52,821 bases of DNA from Chthonomonadales bacterium (GTDB lineage: Bacteria; Armatimonadota; Chthonomonadetes; Chthonomonadales; CAJBBX01), in the NCBI GenBank assembly GCA_020849275.1, contig JADLGO010000002.1, positions 1-52,821 of the forward strand, given 5' to 3'. Under the pieces are notes generated by a model that saw nothing but the letters and a program-made list of their open reading frames with translations, had not been told where the DNA came from and did not search any database. Shown piece after piece: positions 35,157 to 43,067 of this stretch (position 1 is its first letter; every line of letters begins with the position of its first letter). A program made the translations under genes and the position numbers.

Positions 35157-35661
35157 CCGCCGGTCCCGAGGTGCTCGTGGGGAAGCGCGCGCTGAGGGCG
35201 TCCACCTTACCGTTCTTGCGCAGCACGAACCTCATCGGCGGGCCGTTCGGCACGCGGATGGGGTTCTCCATCTCGTACTCGACGACCACGAAGTCGCCGG
35301 GCGCGCCTGCCGGCGGCCGGTGATAGGCGAACTGTCTTGAATCCGCCACGCCGGCCGGCCGCAGCTTGTCGGCCGACAGGTACGCGGGGGTGAGGTCCCG
35401 CAGGCTTGCCGGGTACTTGCCCTTGTCGGCGACGTACTTCGTGAGCGCCTGGCCGATCTCTTGCAGGTTCGTGGCCACCTTCACCGTCCCGGTGACCTCC
35501 TGCCACCGATGCTTGAACTGCGGGCGCGTAACGACGTAGGCGATGAGCGCCGCCAGGGCGAGCACGCTCACGCAGCCGAGCCCCAGGCACGAGATCGCCC
35601 CCCACTTCCAGCACCCTCCCTCGGACCTCGGGGGCGGGGCTTGCGGCACGACATCGGTCAT
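35140..35661 (-). CDS. single-pass membrane protein, pseudopilin-like
   Basis: 173 residues. A proline-rich cytoplasmic start is followed by a membrane helix (ISCLGLGCVSVLALAALIAYVV). The outer part has LQEIGQALTKYVADKGKYPA and LRDLTPAYL, resembling the region after the helix in general-secretion pseudopilins (type II G-like), but there is no prepilin cleavage site. Function unknown. It overlaps the CapA-like gene and follows yvcK on the same strand. Confidence 0.7.
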   Translation of the reverse strand: MTDVVPQAPPPRSEGGCWKWGAISCLGLGCVSVLALAALIAYVVTRPQFKHRWQEVTGTVKVATNLQEIGQALTKYVADKGKYPASLRDLTPAYLSADKLRPAGVADSRQFAYHRPPAGAPGDFVVVEYEMENPIRVPNGPPMRFVLRKNGKVDALSARFPTSTSGPAGAKDR

Positions 35662-35694
35662 GGCGTCCTCCGTGCTCGATGCGATGCGCGCCCG

Positions 35695-37071
35695 TCAGAC
35701 AAGCAGGCGCATGATGGCCTCGGCGAGCCGGCCAGGGTCGTGGCGAACGACGTCCGTCTGGCTGATGTAGCTGCCCGGGATGGGCCGGTACCCCATCGCG
35801 CGGATGCGGTCGCAGTCCGGTTCGACGAGCACCGCCCCGCTTCGGCGATACTTGTCCAGCAGCTCCAGACTCGGCACGGCCGTGTTGGCGATGACGTAGT
35901 CCACCACGGGTCGCCGCACATGCGCCTCGATCGCCTTCACGTGGTCCGAGGCCGCGAAGTTGTTGGTCTCGCCGGGCTGCGTCATCACGTTGCAGATATA
36001 GACCTTGCGCGCCCGCGAGCGGTTCAGCGCTTCGGGAATGCCCCGGACCAGCAGGTTGGGGATGACGCTCGTGTAGACGCTGCCGGGGCCGATCACCACG
36101 ACGTCGGCGTCCAGGATGGCGCTCGTCACCTCAGTGAGCGCCTCCGCTTCCGGGTCGCTCAGCGAGATCCGCCGGACGCGCAGCGGTGAGTCGGCGATGC
36201 TCGTCTCGCCCTCCACCACGCTGCCGTCCTCCATGTCGGCGCACAGCCGCACGTGCGACAGCGTGCTCGGCAGCACCTGGCCGCGGATGTTGAGGACGGT
36301 GCTCGTTCGGCGGACGGCCTCCTCGAAGTCGCCGCCGCTGATGTCGCAGAGCGCCGCGATCAGCAGGTTGCCGAACGCGTGGTCGCGCAGTCCTTCGGCC
36401 CTGCTCTCGCCCCGGAAGCGGTGCTGGAAGAGCTCGGTCATCGTCCCTTCCGAGTCGGCGAGCGCGACCAGGCAGTTGCGGATGTCGCCGGGCGGCAAGA
36501 TGTTGAGCTGCCGCTGCAGCTTGCCGGAGGACCCGCCGTCGTCCGTGACGGTGACAACGGCGACGATGTTGCTGGAGTACTGCTTGAGGCCGCGCAGCAT
36601 GGTGGAGAGGCCGGTGCCTCCGCCGAGCACGACCATGCGCGGGCCCTGCGAGAGGATGCGGGCGCGGAGGGCGGCGTCGACGAACTCGCCGGGCGTGCCT
36701 CCGGGCGTGATGGCCGCGGCGATCGAGCGAAGGAGATGGCCGACCGAGAACACGACGACGGCGACGCCGACCGCGGCCAGCACGAGCCCGCCCCAGGTGG
36801 CGGTGGCCTGCGCGCTGAGCAACCCCGGCCAGTGCACATCGGCCCAGCGCACCGCGCGGTTGGCGAGCGAGAGCGCATCCATCGGCCGCCCGCGCCCCAC
36901 CAGCGCCACGCCCACCAGAGCGACCGACACTCCCGCGGCCGCCAGCAAAAGCCAGCGCTTCAGCCGCATCCCCGGGCGCAGCCACTTCAGCGGCGAAACG
37001 GAGCGCCGCGCCGTCCCGGCGAATGCCCCGGCCGGCGGCGACACCGCCATCCGCTTAGCCATGCCGGGCAC
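35695..37071 (-). CDS. yvcK: YvcK/CofD-like protein with membrane-anchored N-terminus
   Basis: 458 residues, about 140 longer than Bacillus YvcK. The C-terminal domain has the family blocks VVLGGGTGLSTMLRGLKQYS, VTVTDDGGSSGKLQ, PPGDIRNCLVALAD, HAFGNLLIAAL, VIGPGSVYTSVIPNLLV and YICNVMTQPGET. These proteins bind UDP-sugars and influence cell-wall precursor use and carbon flow. The N-terminal extension carries two helices (LLLAAAGVSVALVGVALVG and LVLAAVGVAVVVFSVG), so the protein is probably tethered to the membrane. The start may be at any of the first three Met codons (37071, 37062, 37050). It overlaps the holin-fold gene by 17 bases. Confidence 0.88.
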   Translation of the reverse strand: MPGMAKRMAVSPPAGAFAGTARRSVSPLKWLRPGMRLKRWLLLAAAGVSVALVGVALVGRGRPMDALSLANRAVRWADVHWPGLLSAQATATWGGLVLAAVGVAVVVFSVGHLLRSIAAAITPGGTPGEFVDAALRARILSQGPRMVVLGGGTGLSTMLRGLKQYSSNIVAVVTVTDDGGSSGKLQRQLNILPPGDIRNCLVALADSEGTMTELFQHRFRGESRAEGLRDHAFGNLLIAALCDISGGDFEEAVRRTSTVLNIRGQVLPSTLSHVRLCADMEDGSVVEGETSIADSPLRVRRISLSDPEAEALTEVTSAILDADVVVIGPGSVYTSVIPNLLVRGIPEALNRSRARKVYICNVMTQPGETNNFAASDHVKAIEAHVRRPVVDYVIANTAVPSLELLDKYRRSGAVLVEPDCDRIRAMGYRPIPGSYISQTDVVRHDPGRLAEAIMRLLV

Positions 37072-37417
37072 CGCGCGCCGAGTCGACGGGGCCGCTCAGG
37101 AGCGCCGCGAGGATGCCCATGATGATCGGGCCGAGCACCGCGCCCAGCACGCTGTCGACATGAAAGCCGGGCACGGCGTTGCCGGCCGCGGCAAAGAGGA
37201 GGGCGTTGAGCACGAAGCCAAAGAGGCCGAAGGTCAGGCAGTTGAGCGGAAGGGTGAGCAGCGCCAGGATCGGTCGGATGAGCGCGTTCACCAACCCGAT
37301 GACGACGGTGGCGATGATGAGCGCCTGCAGCGTGTCGTAGTGGACGCCAATGCCCAGGTTCGCCACGACGGCCAGAGCGAGGCCGCTGGCGACCCAGCGC
37401 CAGACCCAGTGGATCAC
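37055..37417 (-). CDS. phage-holin superfamily IV-type membrane protein
   Basis: 120 residues with four predicted helices (GLALAVVANLGIGV, ALIIATVVIGLVNALI, LNCLTFGLFGFVLNALLFAA, LGAVLGPIIMGILAALL), the pattern of the widespread 'mycobacterial 4-TM holin' family. The GTG start has GGAGG 5 bases upstream. Despite the name, these are chromosomal membrane proteins of unclear role. It is coupled to yvcK. No phage genes are nearby. Confidence 0.85.
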   Translation of the reverse strand: MIHWVWRWVASGLALAVVANLGIGVHYDTLQALIIATVVIGLVNALIRPILALLTLPLNCLTFGLFGFVLNALLFAAAGNAVPGFHVDSVLGAVLGPIIMGILAALLSGPVDSARGARHG

Positions 37418-37486
37418 CGGTTCCTCCCGTGAGTCAGTCTACCCGGTATACGGACGGGCGGCGGGACCGGTTTTGCACCACGGCGC

Positions 37487-38893
37487 CTAACGCCGTCGCC
37501 GGTTGGAGGAGAGGATCTTCTGGGCCTCGCGATACTTGACAACGGTGCGGCGCGCGACCCGGGTTCCCTGCTCACGCAGCAACTCCACGATCTGCTGGTC
37601 GGAGAGCGGGTGGGCCGGGTCCTCCTGCGCGATCAGGTGCTCGATGGCCGTCTTGATCGAGAGTGAGGCGTTGAAGAGGAGATCGAAGGGAACCACCTCC
37701 TGGTTCGGAAGCTGCACGTACTTCTTGGCCGTGGCACGACTGATCGTGCTCTCGTGCATGCCGAGTTGCTCGGCGATGCGAGTGCGCGTCAGCGGGCGCA
37801 GGTAGGCGCGCGAGCCGGTCTCCAGGAAGCCCTGCTGCAGGTCGACGATGGCCCGAGTGATCTGGCGCAGCGTCTTCTTGCGCTGGTTAATATGTTTGAT
37901 GAAGAGCTCGGCCCGCTCGACGTACTCGACGATGTGCCGCTTCTCCTCGGTCGGGAGCGAGCCATTGCTGGCCCGCGCTCTGTGGTAGGCCTCGCGGTAG
38001 GTTGGATTCACGCCGAGCAGGAAGGGTTCGGAGCCCAGCACCTCGACCTCGTAGCCAACGTCGGTTCGCCGGATGACCACGTCCGGGCGAATGGAGGACC
38101 TGTGATTGCTGGGCCTGTAGGCCCAGGGCGGCCGGAACTGGCTGGCGGGATAGGGGTTCAGATTGTCTCGCATATACTCGATCGTCGCTTTCGCTGTCTC
38201 CGAGCTGATGCCGAGGGCTCGGGCCAGCTTCGAGTGCCTCCGGTAAACGACGTCCTCGAAGTGTCCGCGCACCATGCGCTCGGCCATCGCGTTGCCCTGA
38301 CCGTCGTCGCGCAGAAACTGGAGCTGGATCAGCATGCACTCGCGGAGGTTGCGCGCGCCCACTCCCGGCGGGTCCAGCGACTGGATGGTCGCGAGGACGC
38401 GGCAGACGTCCTCGACCGCGACGTTGAGCTCGTCGGCGATCTCCTCCGGCGCATCCACCAGGTACCCATTGTCGTCGAGGTTGCTGATCAGGTACTCGCC
38501 GATGCGGCAGTCGGTCTCCGGCAGCGCCGCTCGCAACAGCACGCCGAGGTGATCCTGGAGCGTCACCTCGGCCTCCAGGTTGCCGAGCGGGTCGAAACCC
38601 TCCTCGCGTGCCGATCGAGCATACGGGTCGACCTCGTATGCGCCATCGTAGCGGGCCTCTTCCGCTGCGGCGCGTCGCTCACGTTGGTCGCAGATGGGGC
38701 ACGATTCGGGCGGGACACAGGCTCCCCGGCAGGCCGGCTCCTGCTCGATGGCATCGAGCGCCGGGTTCTCCGCCAACTCCTCCTCGATGTGCTGTGCGAG
38801 CTCGATCGCGCTCTGCTGGAGGATGGCGTTCGCCATGATCAGCTTCGGATCGATGCGTTGCGCCATCACCTGGCGCTGGTCCCGCTGGAGCAA
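37487..38893 (-). CDS. rpoN: RNA polymerase sigma-54 factor
   Basis: 468 residues from a TTG start at 38893, chosen because AGGAG lies 7 bases upstream and because region I (LLQRDQRQVMAQRIDPKLIM, AILQQSAIELAQHIEEEL) begins there. A GTG at 39025 would give 512 residues with an unlike extension. The core-binding region follows, then the DNA-binding half with HESTISRATAKKYV and the RpoN box ARRTVVKYRE. Between region I and the core-binding domain is a Cys cluster CX3CX5CX2C (ACRGACVPPESCPIC) that could bind zinc and is not part of the classic proteins. RpoN needs an AAA+ activator; none is in the window. Confidence 0.95.
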   Translation of the reverse strand: MLQRDQRQVMAQRIDPKLIMANAILQQSAIELAQHIEEELAENPALDAIEQEPACRGACVPPESCPICDQRERRAAAEEARYDGAYEVDPYARSAREEGFDPLGNLEAEVTLQDHLGVLLRAALPETDCRIGEYLISNLDDNGYLVDAPEEIADELNVAVEDVCRVLATIQSLDPPGVGARNLRECMLIQLQFLRDDGQGNAMAERMVRGHFEDVVYRRHSKLARALGISSETAKATIEYMRDNLNPYPASQFRPPWAYRPSNHRSSIRPDVVIRRTDVGYEVEVLGSEPFLLGVNPTYREAYHRARASNGSLPTEEKRHIVEYVERAELFIKHINQRKKTLRQITRAIVDLQQGFLETGSRAYLRPLTRTRIAEQLGMHESTISRATAKKYVQLPNQEVVPFDLLFNASLSIKTAIEHLIAQEDPAHPLSDQQIVELLREQGTRVARRTVVKYREAQKILSSNRRRR

Positions 38894-39032
38894 CGGTATT
38901 CTCCTGGTACGCGGGCCGCGATCACGCGCGGCGGTCGGTCCTGACAACTGCGGAATCGGCGTGGAGGCCGCTGTTGGTACGCTGTCAGCGCGTCGCGTCA
39001 GGGAAACTGCAACCCCGGCGGGCACTGCTGCG

Positions 39033-39062
39033 ATTATAGGCTCGGCCGAGCGCGCCTGTCAA
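39033..39062 (-). promoter_or_regulatory. consensus promoter of rpoN
   Basis: On the minus strand TTGACA (39062-39057), 18 bases, TATAAT (39038-39033): both hexamers are perfect consensus. Transcription would start near 39026, at or one base before the in-frame GTG at 39025, so a leaderless longer form is conceivable. Confidence 0.75.
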
Positions 39063-39069
39063 GCCTCGA

Positions 39070-39085
39070 TGGCACGAATCATGCA
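39070..39085 (+). promoter_or_regulatory. sigma-54-like promoter facing the flhG-like gene
   Basis: TGGCACGAATCATGCA: -24 TGGCAC and -12 ATGCA with the correct 10-base GG-to-GC spacing. It matches 33386-33401 at 15 of 16 positions. It lies 8 bp behind the rpoN -35 box, so bound sigma-54 holoenzyme could also affect rpoN expression. Confidence 0.6.
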
Positions 39086-39134
39086 ATGGCTGGCGGCTTG
39101 GCGGGCTCATCCACGCGGAAACCGGTGAATATGC

Positions 39135-39140
39135 TATACT
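39135..39140 (+). promoter_or_regulatory. -10 element before the flhG-like gene
   Basis: TATACT at 39135-39140 in an AT-rich patch, without a convincing -35. It predicts a start near 39147, which argues against the GTG at 39144 and for the ATG at 39216. The rest of the 320-base gap between rpoN and this gene holds only promoter elements. Confidence 0.4.
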
Positions 39141-39215
39141 CTCGTGCCGATAATGCCGGTGGTGGACCCCGCTCAGCAGCATGCGGCTAGCGCCAAGGGT
39201 CCCCCGGAGCACCGG

Positions 39216-40118
39216 ATGATGTCCGACCAGGCTCAGGGGCTGCGCGCCCTGGTCCATGCCTCAGCAGCCACGACCGCCGGCACCCTGGAGCAGACCGCTC
39301 CCTTGGCGCGGGTGATTGCCGTCACGAGCGGCAAGGGCGGCGTCGGCAAAACCACCCTCACGTGCAACCTGGGCATCGCGATGGCGCGTGCCGGTGCACG
39401 CGTCGTCGTGCTGGACGCCGACCTCGGTCTGGCCAACGTTCACGTGCTGCTCGGAATCTCCCCACCCTGCAACCTGGAGGGCCTTCTGGCGGGCGGGGCG
39501 ACGCTGGCCCAGGTGCTGCTCCCCACGGACTACGGCATCCGCGTCGTCGCGGGCGCCTCGGGCGTCACCCAGTACAGCGAGATGGACGCGCCGCGCCGCG
39601 AACGTTTGCGGATGGCGCTGGCCGACCTGGACGCGCAGGCCGACATCGTGCTGGTGGACACCGCGGCCGGGCTCGCCCCGAACGTGCGTGCGTTCATCTG
39701 CGCGGCCCCCGAGGTCATCGTCGTGACGACTCCGGACCCAACCGCCATCGCGGACGCCTACGCGACCATCAAAGTGGCTTCGCGCGAGAACCCGACTGCC
39801 CGGGTGATGCTCCTGCCCAATATGGTCGGCAGCGAGCGCGAGGCGCTGCAGGTCGGCGAGCGGCTGCGCGCGGTCAGCCGGCGGTTTCTATCGCACGAGA
39901 TCGAGTTCCTTGGCCATGTGCCCACGGACGCGGCCGTGGGGCGCGCGGTGCGCGCGCAGCGGCCGTTCGCCGTCGCGAGCCCGTCGGCGCCGGCGGTGCG
40001 CGCCGTCGAGGCGGTCGTCCAGCGGTTGGGCTGGGCCGCGCCTCCACGCGCCGGCGGCCTGACGGAGTTGATCGGGCGCATGTCGGCGCGTGTCACCGGT
40101 GGCCGCGGGGCGGTATGA
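39216..40118 (+). CDS. FlhG/MinD-like ParA-family ATPase
   Basis: 300 residues. Deviant Walker A SGKGGVGKTT (about 38-47), DADLGLANVHVLLG and VLVDTAAGLAPNVRAFICAA are typical of the MinD/FlhG (FleN) branch, which controls number and position of surface organelles. GGAG is 6 bases before the ATG at 39216. The C-terminal amphipathic membrane helix typical of MinD is not obvious. No minC, minE, flhF or flagellar structural gene is in the window. It is followed by glgA, a small membrane protein and a FliA-like sigma factor. Confidence 0.82.
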   Translation: MMSDQAQGLRALVHASAATTAGTLEQTAPLARVIAVTSGKGGVGKTTLTCNLGIAMARAGARVVVLDADLGLANVHVLLGISPPCNLEGLLAGGATLAQVLLPTDYGIRVVAGASGVTQYSEMDAPRRERLRMALADLDAQADIVLVDTAAGLAPNVRAFICAAPEVIVVTTPDPTAIADAYATIKVASRENPTARVMLLPNMVGSEREALQVGERLRAVSRRFLSHEIEFLGHVPTDAAVGRAVRAQRPFAVASPSAPAVRAVEAVVQRLGWAAPPRAGGLTELIGRMSARVTGGRGAV

Positions 40119-40149
40119 GCGTGCCGCGCGCCGAGAAGGAGAAGGGGTG

Positions 40150-41637
40150 ATGGCTCGTAGTCTGACGATTCTGCTCGCCTCGGCCGAGGTGGCGCCCATC
40201 GCGAAGGTGGGCGGACTAGCGGACGTGGCGGGCGCGCTCCCGCTGGCTCTGCGCGCCCTCGGCCACGACGTGCGGGTGGTGATGCCTGCGTACCCGATGG
40301 TGACCGAGGCGCCCTGCACGCCCGGACGCGCCGTGCTGCCCGAGTTCCCGGTACCCCTGGGCTGCGGCAGAACCGAGACGGCCTGGGTGCGGCAGACCGC
40401 ACTCGAGGGCGACGTCCCCGTTTACCTGGTGGGGAGTCCGAGGTACTTCTCCACAGCGACCGAGAGCCGCGGCATCTACGTCCATGAGCCGGACCCCTAC
40501 ACGTTTTTCGGTCGCGCGGTGGCCGAGATGGTGCCGCGCCTGCCGGGCGGGTGGCATCCGGACGTGCTCCACGCCAACGACTGGCATACGGGTCTAGTGC
40601 CCGTCTACGTGCGGGCCTCGATGGGCGACGCGCCCGCGTGGTCACGCTGCGCCAGCGTCTTCACCGTCCACAACCTGGCCTACCACGGCGACTTTCCGCG
40701 CGAGGCGTTCCAGTGCACGGGGCTCCCGGAGCGCCTCTTCACGTTCGAGTCGCTTGAGTTCCACGGACGGATGAGCTTCATCAAGGGCGGGCTGACCTGC
40801 TCGGACATGACGAACACCGTCAGCGAGACCTACGCGCGCGAGATCCAGACGCCCGAGTACGGATGCGGCCTTGATGGCTTGATGCGCCACCTTGCCGGGC
40901 AGCGCCGTCTACGCGGCATCGTCAACGGGATCGACTACGCCGTCTTTGACCCGGCAACCGACTCCGCCATCGCAACCAACTACGCCGCGGAGGATCCGTC
41001 CGGCAAGGCCCGATGCCGCACGGCGCTGCGACGGGAGTGCGGCCTGCCGGCATCGCGAGGCACCGCCGTCGTCGGCATGGTGACGCGACTGGCCGACCAG
41101 AAGGGGTTCGATATCATCGCCGCGGCCGCCGAGAGGATCCTGGCGATGCCCTTGCAGCTGGTGGTGCTCGGCCTGGGCGACCCGCGCTACGAGAAAATGC
41201 TGACCGTGCTCTCCGAACGCCATCCGGAGCGAGTCCGCGTCTTCGTGCGCTTCGACACGCCACTGGCGCAGCGCATCTACGCGGGGTCCGACATGTTTCT
41301 GATGCCCTCGCGCTTCGAGCCGTGCGGCCTGGGCCAGCTCATCGCGCTGCGGTACGGCACGCTCCCGGTCGTTCGCGCCACGGGCGGACTGGCCGACACG
41401 GTGATCGACGCGGACGCGGACCCGGATCGCGGCAACGGCTTCGTCTTCGAGCCCTACACACCCGAGGCCCTGCTGGACGCCCTGCGCCGCGCGGTGGCGG
41501 CCTTGCGCAAGCGGGACCGCTGGGCGTGCCTGGTGCGGCGCGCCATGCGACTCGATCACTCGTGGAAGGCGCCGGCTGCGCGTTATGTGGAGCTCTACGA
41601 GGCGGCGCTCCGGCGCGCTGCGGCGGGCCGCGGGTAG
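40150..41637 (+). CDS. glgA: glycogen synthase (GT5)
   Basis: 495 residues. Transfers glucose from ADP-glucose to a growing alpha-1,4-glucan. The substrate loop is KVGGLADVAGALP, where most members have KTGGL. Other blocks: HANDWHTGLVPVY, FTVHNLAYHGDFP, GIVNGIDYAVFDP, TRLADQKGFDI and the C-terminal SRFEPCGLGQL with the catalytic Glu. GGAGAAGGGG precedes the ATG. It lies 32 bases after the flhG-like gene, probably on one transcript. Confidence 0.95.
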   Translation: MARSLTILLASAEVAPIAKVGGLADVAGALPLALRALGHDVRVVMPAYPMVTEAPCTPGRAVLPEFPVPLGCGRTETAWVRQTALEGDVPVYLVGSPRYFSTATESRGIYVHEPDPYTFFGRAVAEMVPRLPGGWHPDVLHANDWHTGLVPVYVRASMGDAPAWSRCASVFTVHNLAYHGDFPREAFQCTGLPERLFTFESLEFHGRMSFIKGGLTCSDMTNTVSETYAREIQTPEYGCGLDGLMRHLAGQRRLRGIVNGIDYAVFDPATDSAIATNYAAEDPSGKARCRTALRRECGLPASRGTAVVGMVTRLADQKGFDIIAAAAERILAMPLQLVVLGLGDPRYEKMLTVLSERHPERVRVFVRFDTPLAQRIYAGSDMFLMPSRFEPCGLGQLIALRYGTLPVVRATGGLADTVIDADADPDRGNGFVFEPYTPEALLDALRRAVAALRKRDRWACLVRRAMRLDHSWKAPAARYVELYEAALRRAAAGRG

Positions 41638-41680
41638 AGGCCGCCGGCGCCCGTGGCGCCGGGGCCAGGGAGCGGGCGAG

Positions 41681-41983
41681 ATGGTCAGCCAACTTCCGAC
41701 AACGCTGGGTGCGCTCGCCGCGGTGAGCGTGGTGGCGCTCGGGTGGAGTGCCGGGGTGACGCCAACGACATGCGTGGTGCGCTCGGGCCTGGCCTTCGTC
41801 GTGTTCGCCGCGTTCGGCGTGGTGCTACGGCATCTGCTGACCTCCGGCCCGGAACCCGGCGCGGACGCAGGACAAAGCAACGGTTCGTCGAATTGTAGCG
41901 CGGACGCCGCAATCGCTCCCGGCACTCGCGTCGGCGAGTTAGTGGAGGAGGACGGGGCGCGGGAGGTTGCCGCCGACGCGTAG
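41681..41983 (+). CDS. small two-helix membrane protein
   Basis: 100 residues. Two hydrophobic segments (LGALAAVSVVALGWSAGV and GLAFVVFAAFGVVLRHLL) are followed by an acidic, polar tail (VGELVEEDGAREVAADA). GGGAG stands 8 bases before the ATG. No family recognised. Its place directly before the FliA-like gene on the same strand suggests a shared transcript, and it might be a small membrane partner of the sigma factor, but nothing in the sequence proves it. Confidence 0.55.
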   Translation: MVSQLPTTLGALAAVSVVALGWSAGVTPTTCVVRSGLAFVVFAAFGVVLRHLLTSGPEPGADAGQSNGSSNCSADAAIAPGTRVGELVEEDGAREVAADA

Positions 41984-42074
41984 GCCCGCGCCGACCCTGT
42001 TTCGGCAGCCTCGCTGCCGCTCAGACCCAGCGCGCGCCGCGCCCGGACCTGGCGCGGCCCGGAGACCACGAAGT

Positions 42075-42848
42075 ATGATGACGGGACCCGAACTGGCAGA
42101 GGCGTGGAGGCGACACAAGCAGTCGGGCGACGCCCAGGCCCGGGCAGCCATCATTAACCAGTACGCCTACCTGGTTAAGATCACCGCGGGCCGCGTGGTC
42201 AGCAACCTCCCGGCCAGTCTGGAGCGCGAGGACCTGGTGAGCGCGGGCGTCGTCGGGCTCATCAAGGCCGTCGACCAGTTCGACACCACGCGCCAGGTAA
42301 AGTTCGAGACCTATGCCATCGCGCTGATTCGCGGGGCCATCCTCGAGATGCTTCGTGAAGAGGATTGGGTTCCGCGCTCGATCCGCGAGCGCGTGAAGAT
42401 GCTCGAGCGAAGCTTCCTACACCTTGAGACCAGCCTTGGCCGCCCGCCGACCGACCAGGAGGTCGCCAACCACCTTCAGCTTGCCCTCGACGACTACTAT
42501 AAGCTTCTCGTGGAGACCGGCCGCACCACGCTCCTCTCCATGGATGACATCCTGATCGGCGGCGAGGGAAGCGAGAAGCTGAGGCTGGCCGACGTCATCC
42601 GGGACGAGGCCACCGGGCCATCCTCCGAGGTCGAGTTGCGCGAGCGCAGACGGACGCTCGGCCAGGGAATCGACCGTCTGCCGGAGCGCGAGCGCCTGGT
42701 GATCGGCCTCTACTACTACGACGGGCTCACGTTCAAGGAGATCGGGAAGATCCTTGGCATCTCCGAGTCGCGTGTCTATCAGCTTCACACCCAGGCCGTG
42801 ATCCGCCTGCGCGGCTACCTTCAGCACGACAACGCCCTCTTTCGCTGA
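42075..42848 (+). CDS. FliA/WhiG-type sigma-70 family factor
   Basis: 257 residues with regions 2, 3 and 4 and no region 1: INQYAYLVKITAGRVVSNLP, LEREDLVSAGVVGLIKAVDQ, then FETYAIALIRGAILEMLREE, the region-3 LGRPPTDQEVANHL, and region 4 LPERERLVIGLYYYDGLTFK with EIGKILGISESRVYQLHTQA. This is the FliA (sigma-28) / WhiG group, controlling motility or development genes. No anti-sigma FlgM is nearby. Two adjacent ATGs are possible (42075, 42078). Together with the FlhG-like ATPase it suggests a surface-structure regulon. Confidence 0.9.
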   Translation: MMTGPELAEAWRRHKQSGDAQARAAIINQYAYLVKITAGRVVSNLPASLEREDLVSAGVVGLIKAVDQFDTTRQVKFETYAIALIRGAILEMLREEDWVPRSIRERVKMLERSFLHLETSLGRPPTDQEVANHLQLALDDYYKLLVETGRTTLLSMDDILIGGEGSEKLRLADVIRDEATGPSSEVELRERRRTLGQGIDRLPERERLVIGLYYYDGLTFKEIGKILGISESRVYQLHTQAVIRLRGYLQHDNALFR

Positions 42849-43067
42849 GCGCGGGCGGCGGAACCGTGCTCACCCTCCTACCGGGCCCGCATCGCGGGCG
42901 GCCACTGCGATCGCGCGATGCCGCCTGCTCGCGCGGTCGCCCATCCTGCGACCCACGCGCGGGCACGGGCCGCATCACGTAGGGCCACGTGCGGCCGGCG
43001 CCGCCCGCGGAGGAGTCGCGGCGCGCGCCCAAGGGGGGCCTAACGCGCCAAAGGAGCGACGCCGCCG

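Noticed and set aside
37055-37417. Prophage holin
   Set aside because: The family name is historical; no phage gene surrounds it and it is coupled to yvcK.
42849-43067. RNA gene in the gap before yifB
   Set aside because: No tRNA T-loop pattern or conserved RNA motif was seen; the gap holds only GC-rich inverted repeats and the yifB ribosome-binding site.
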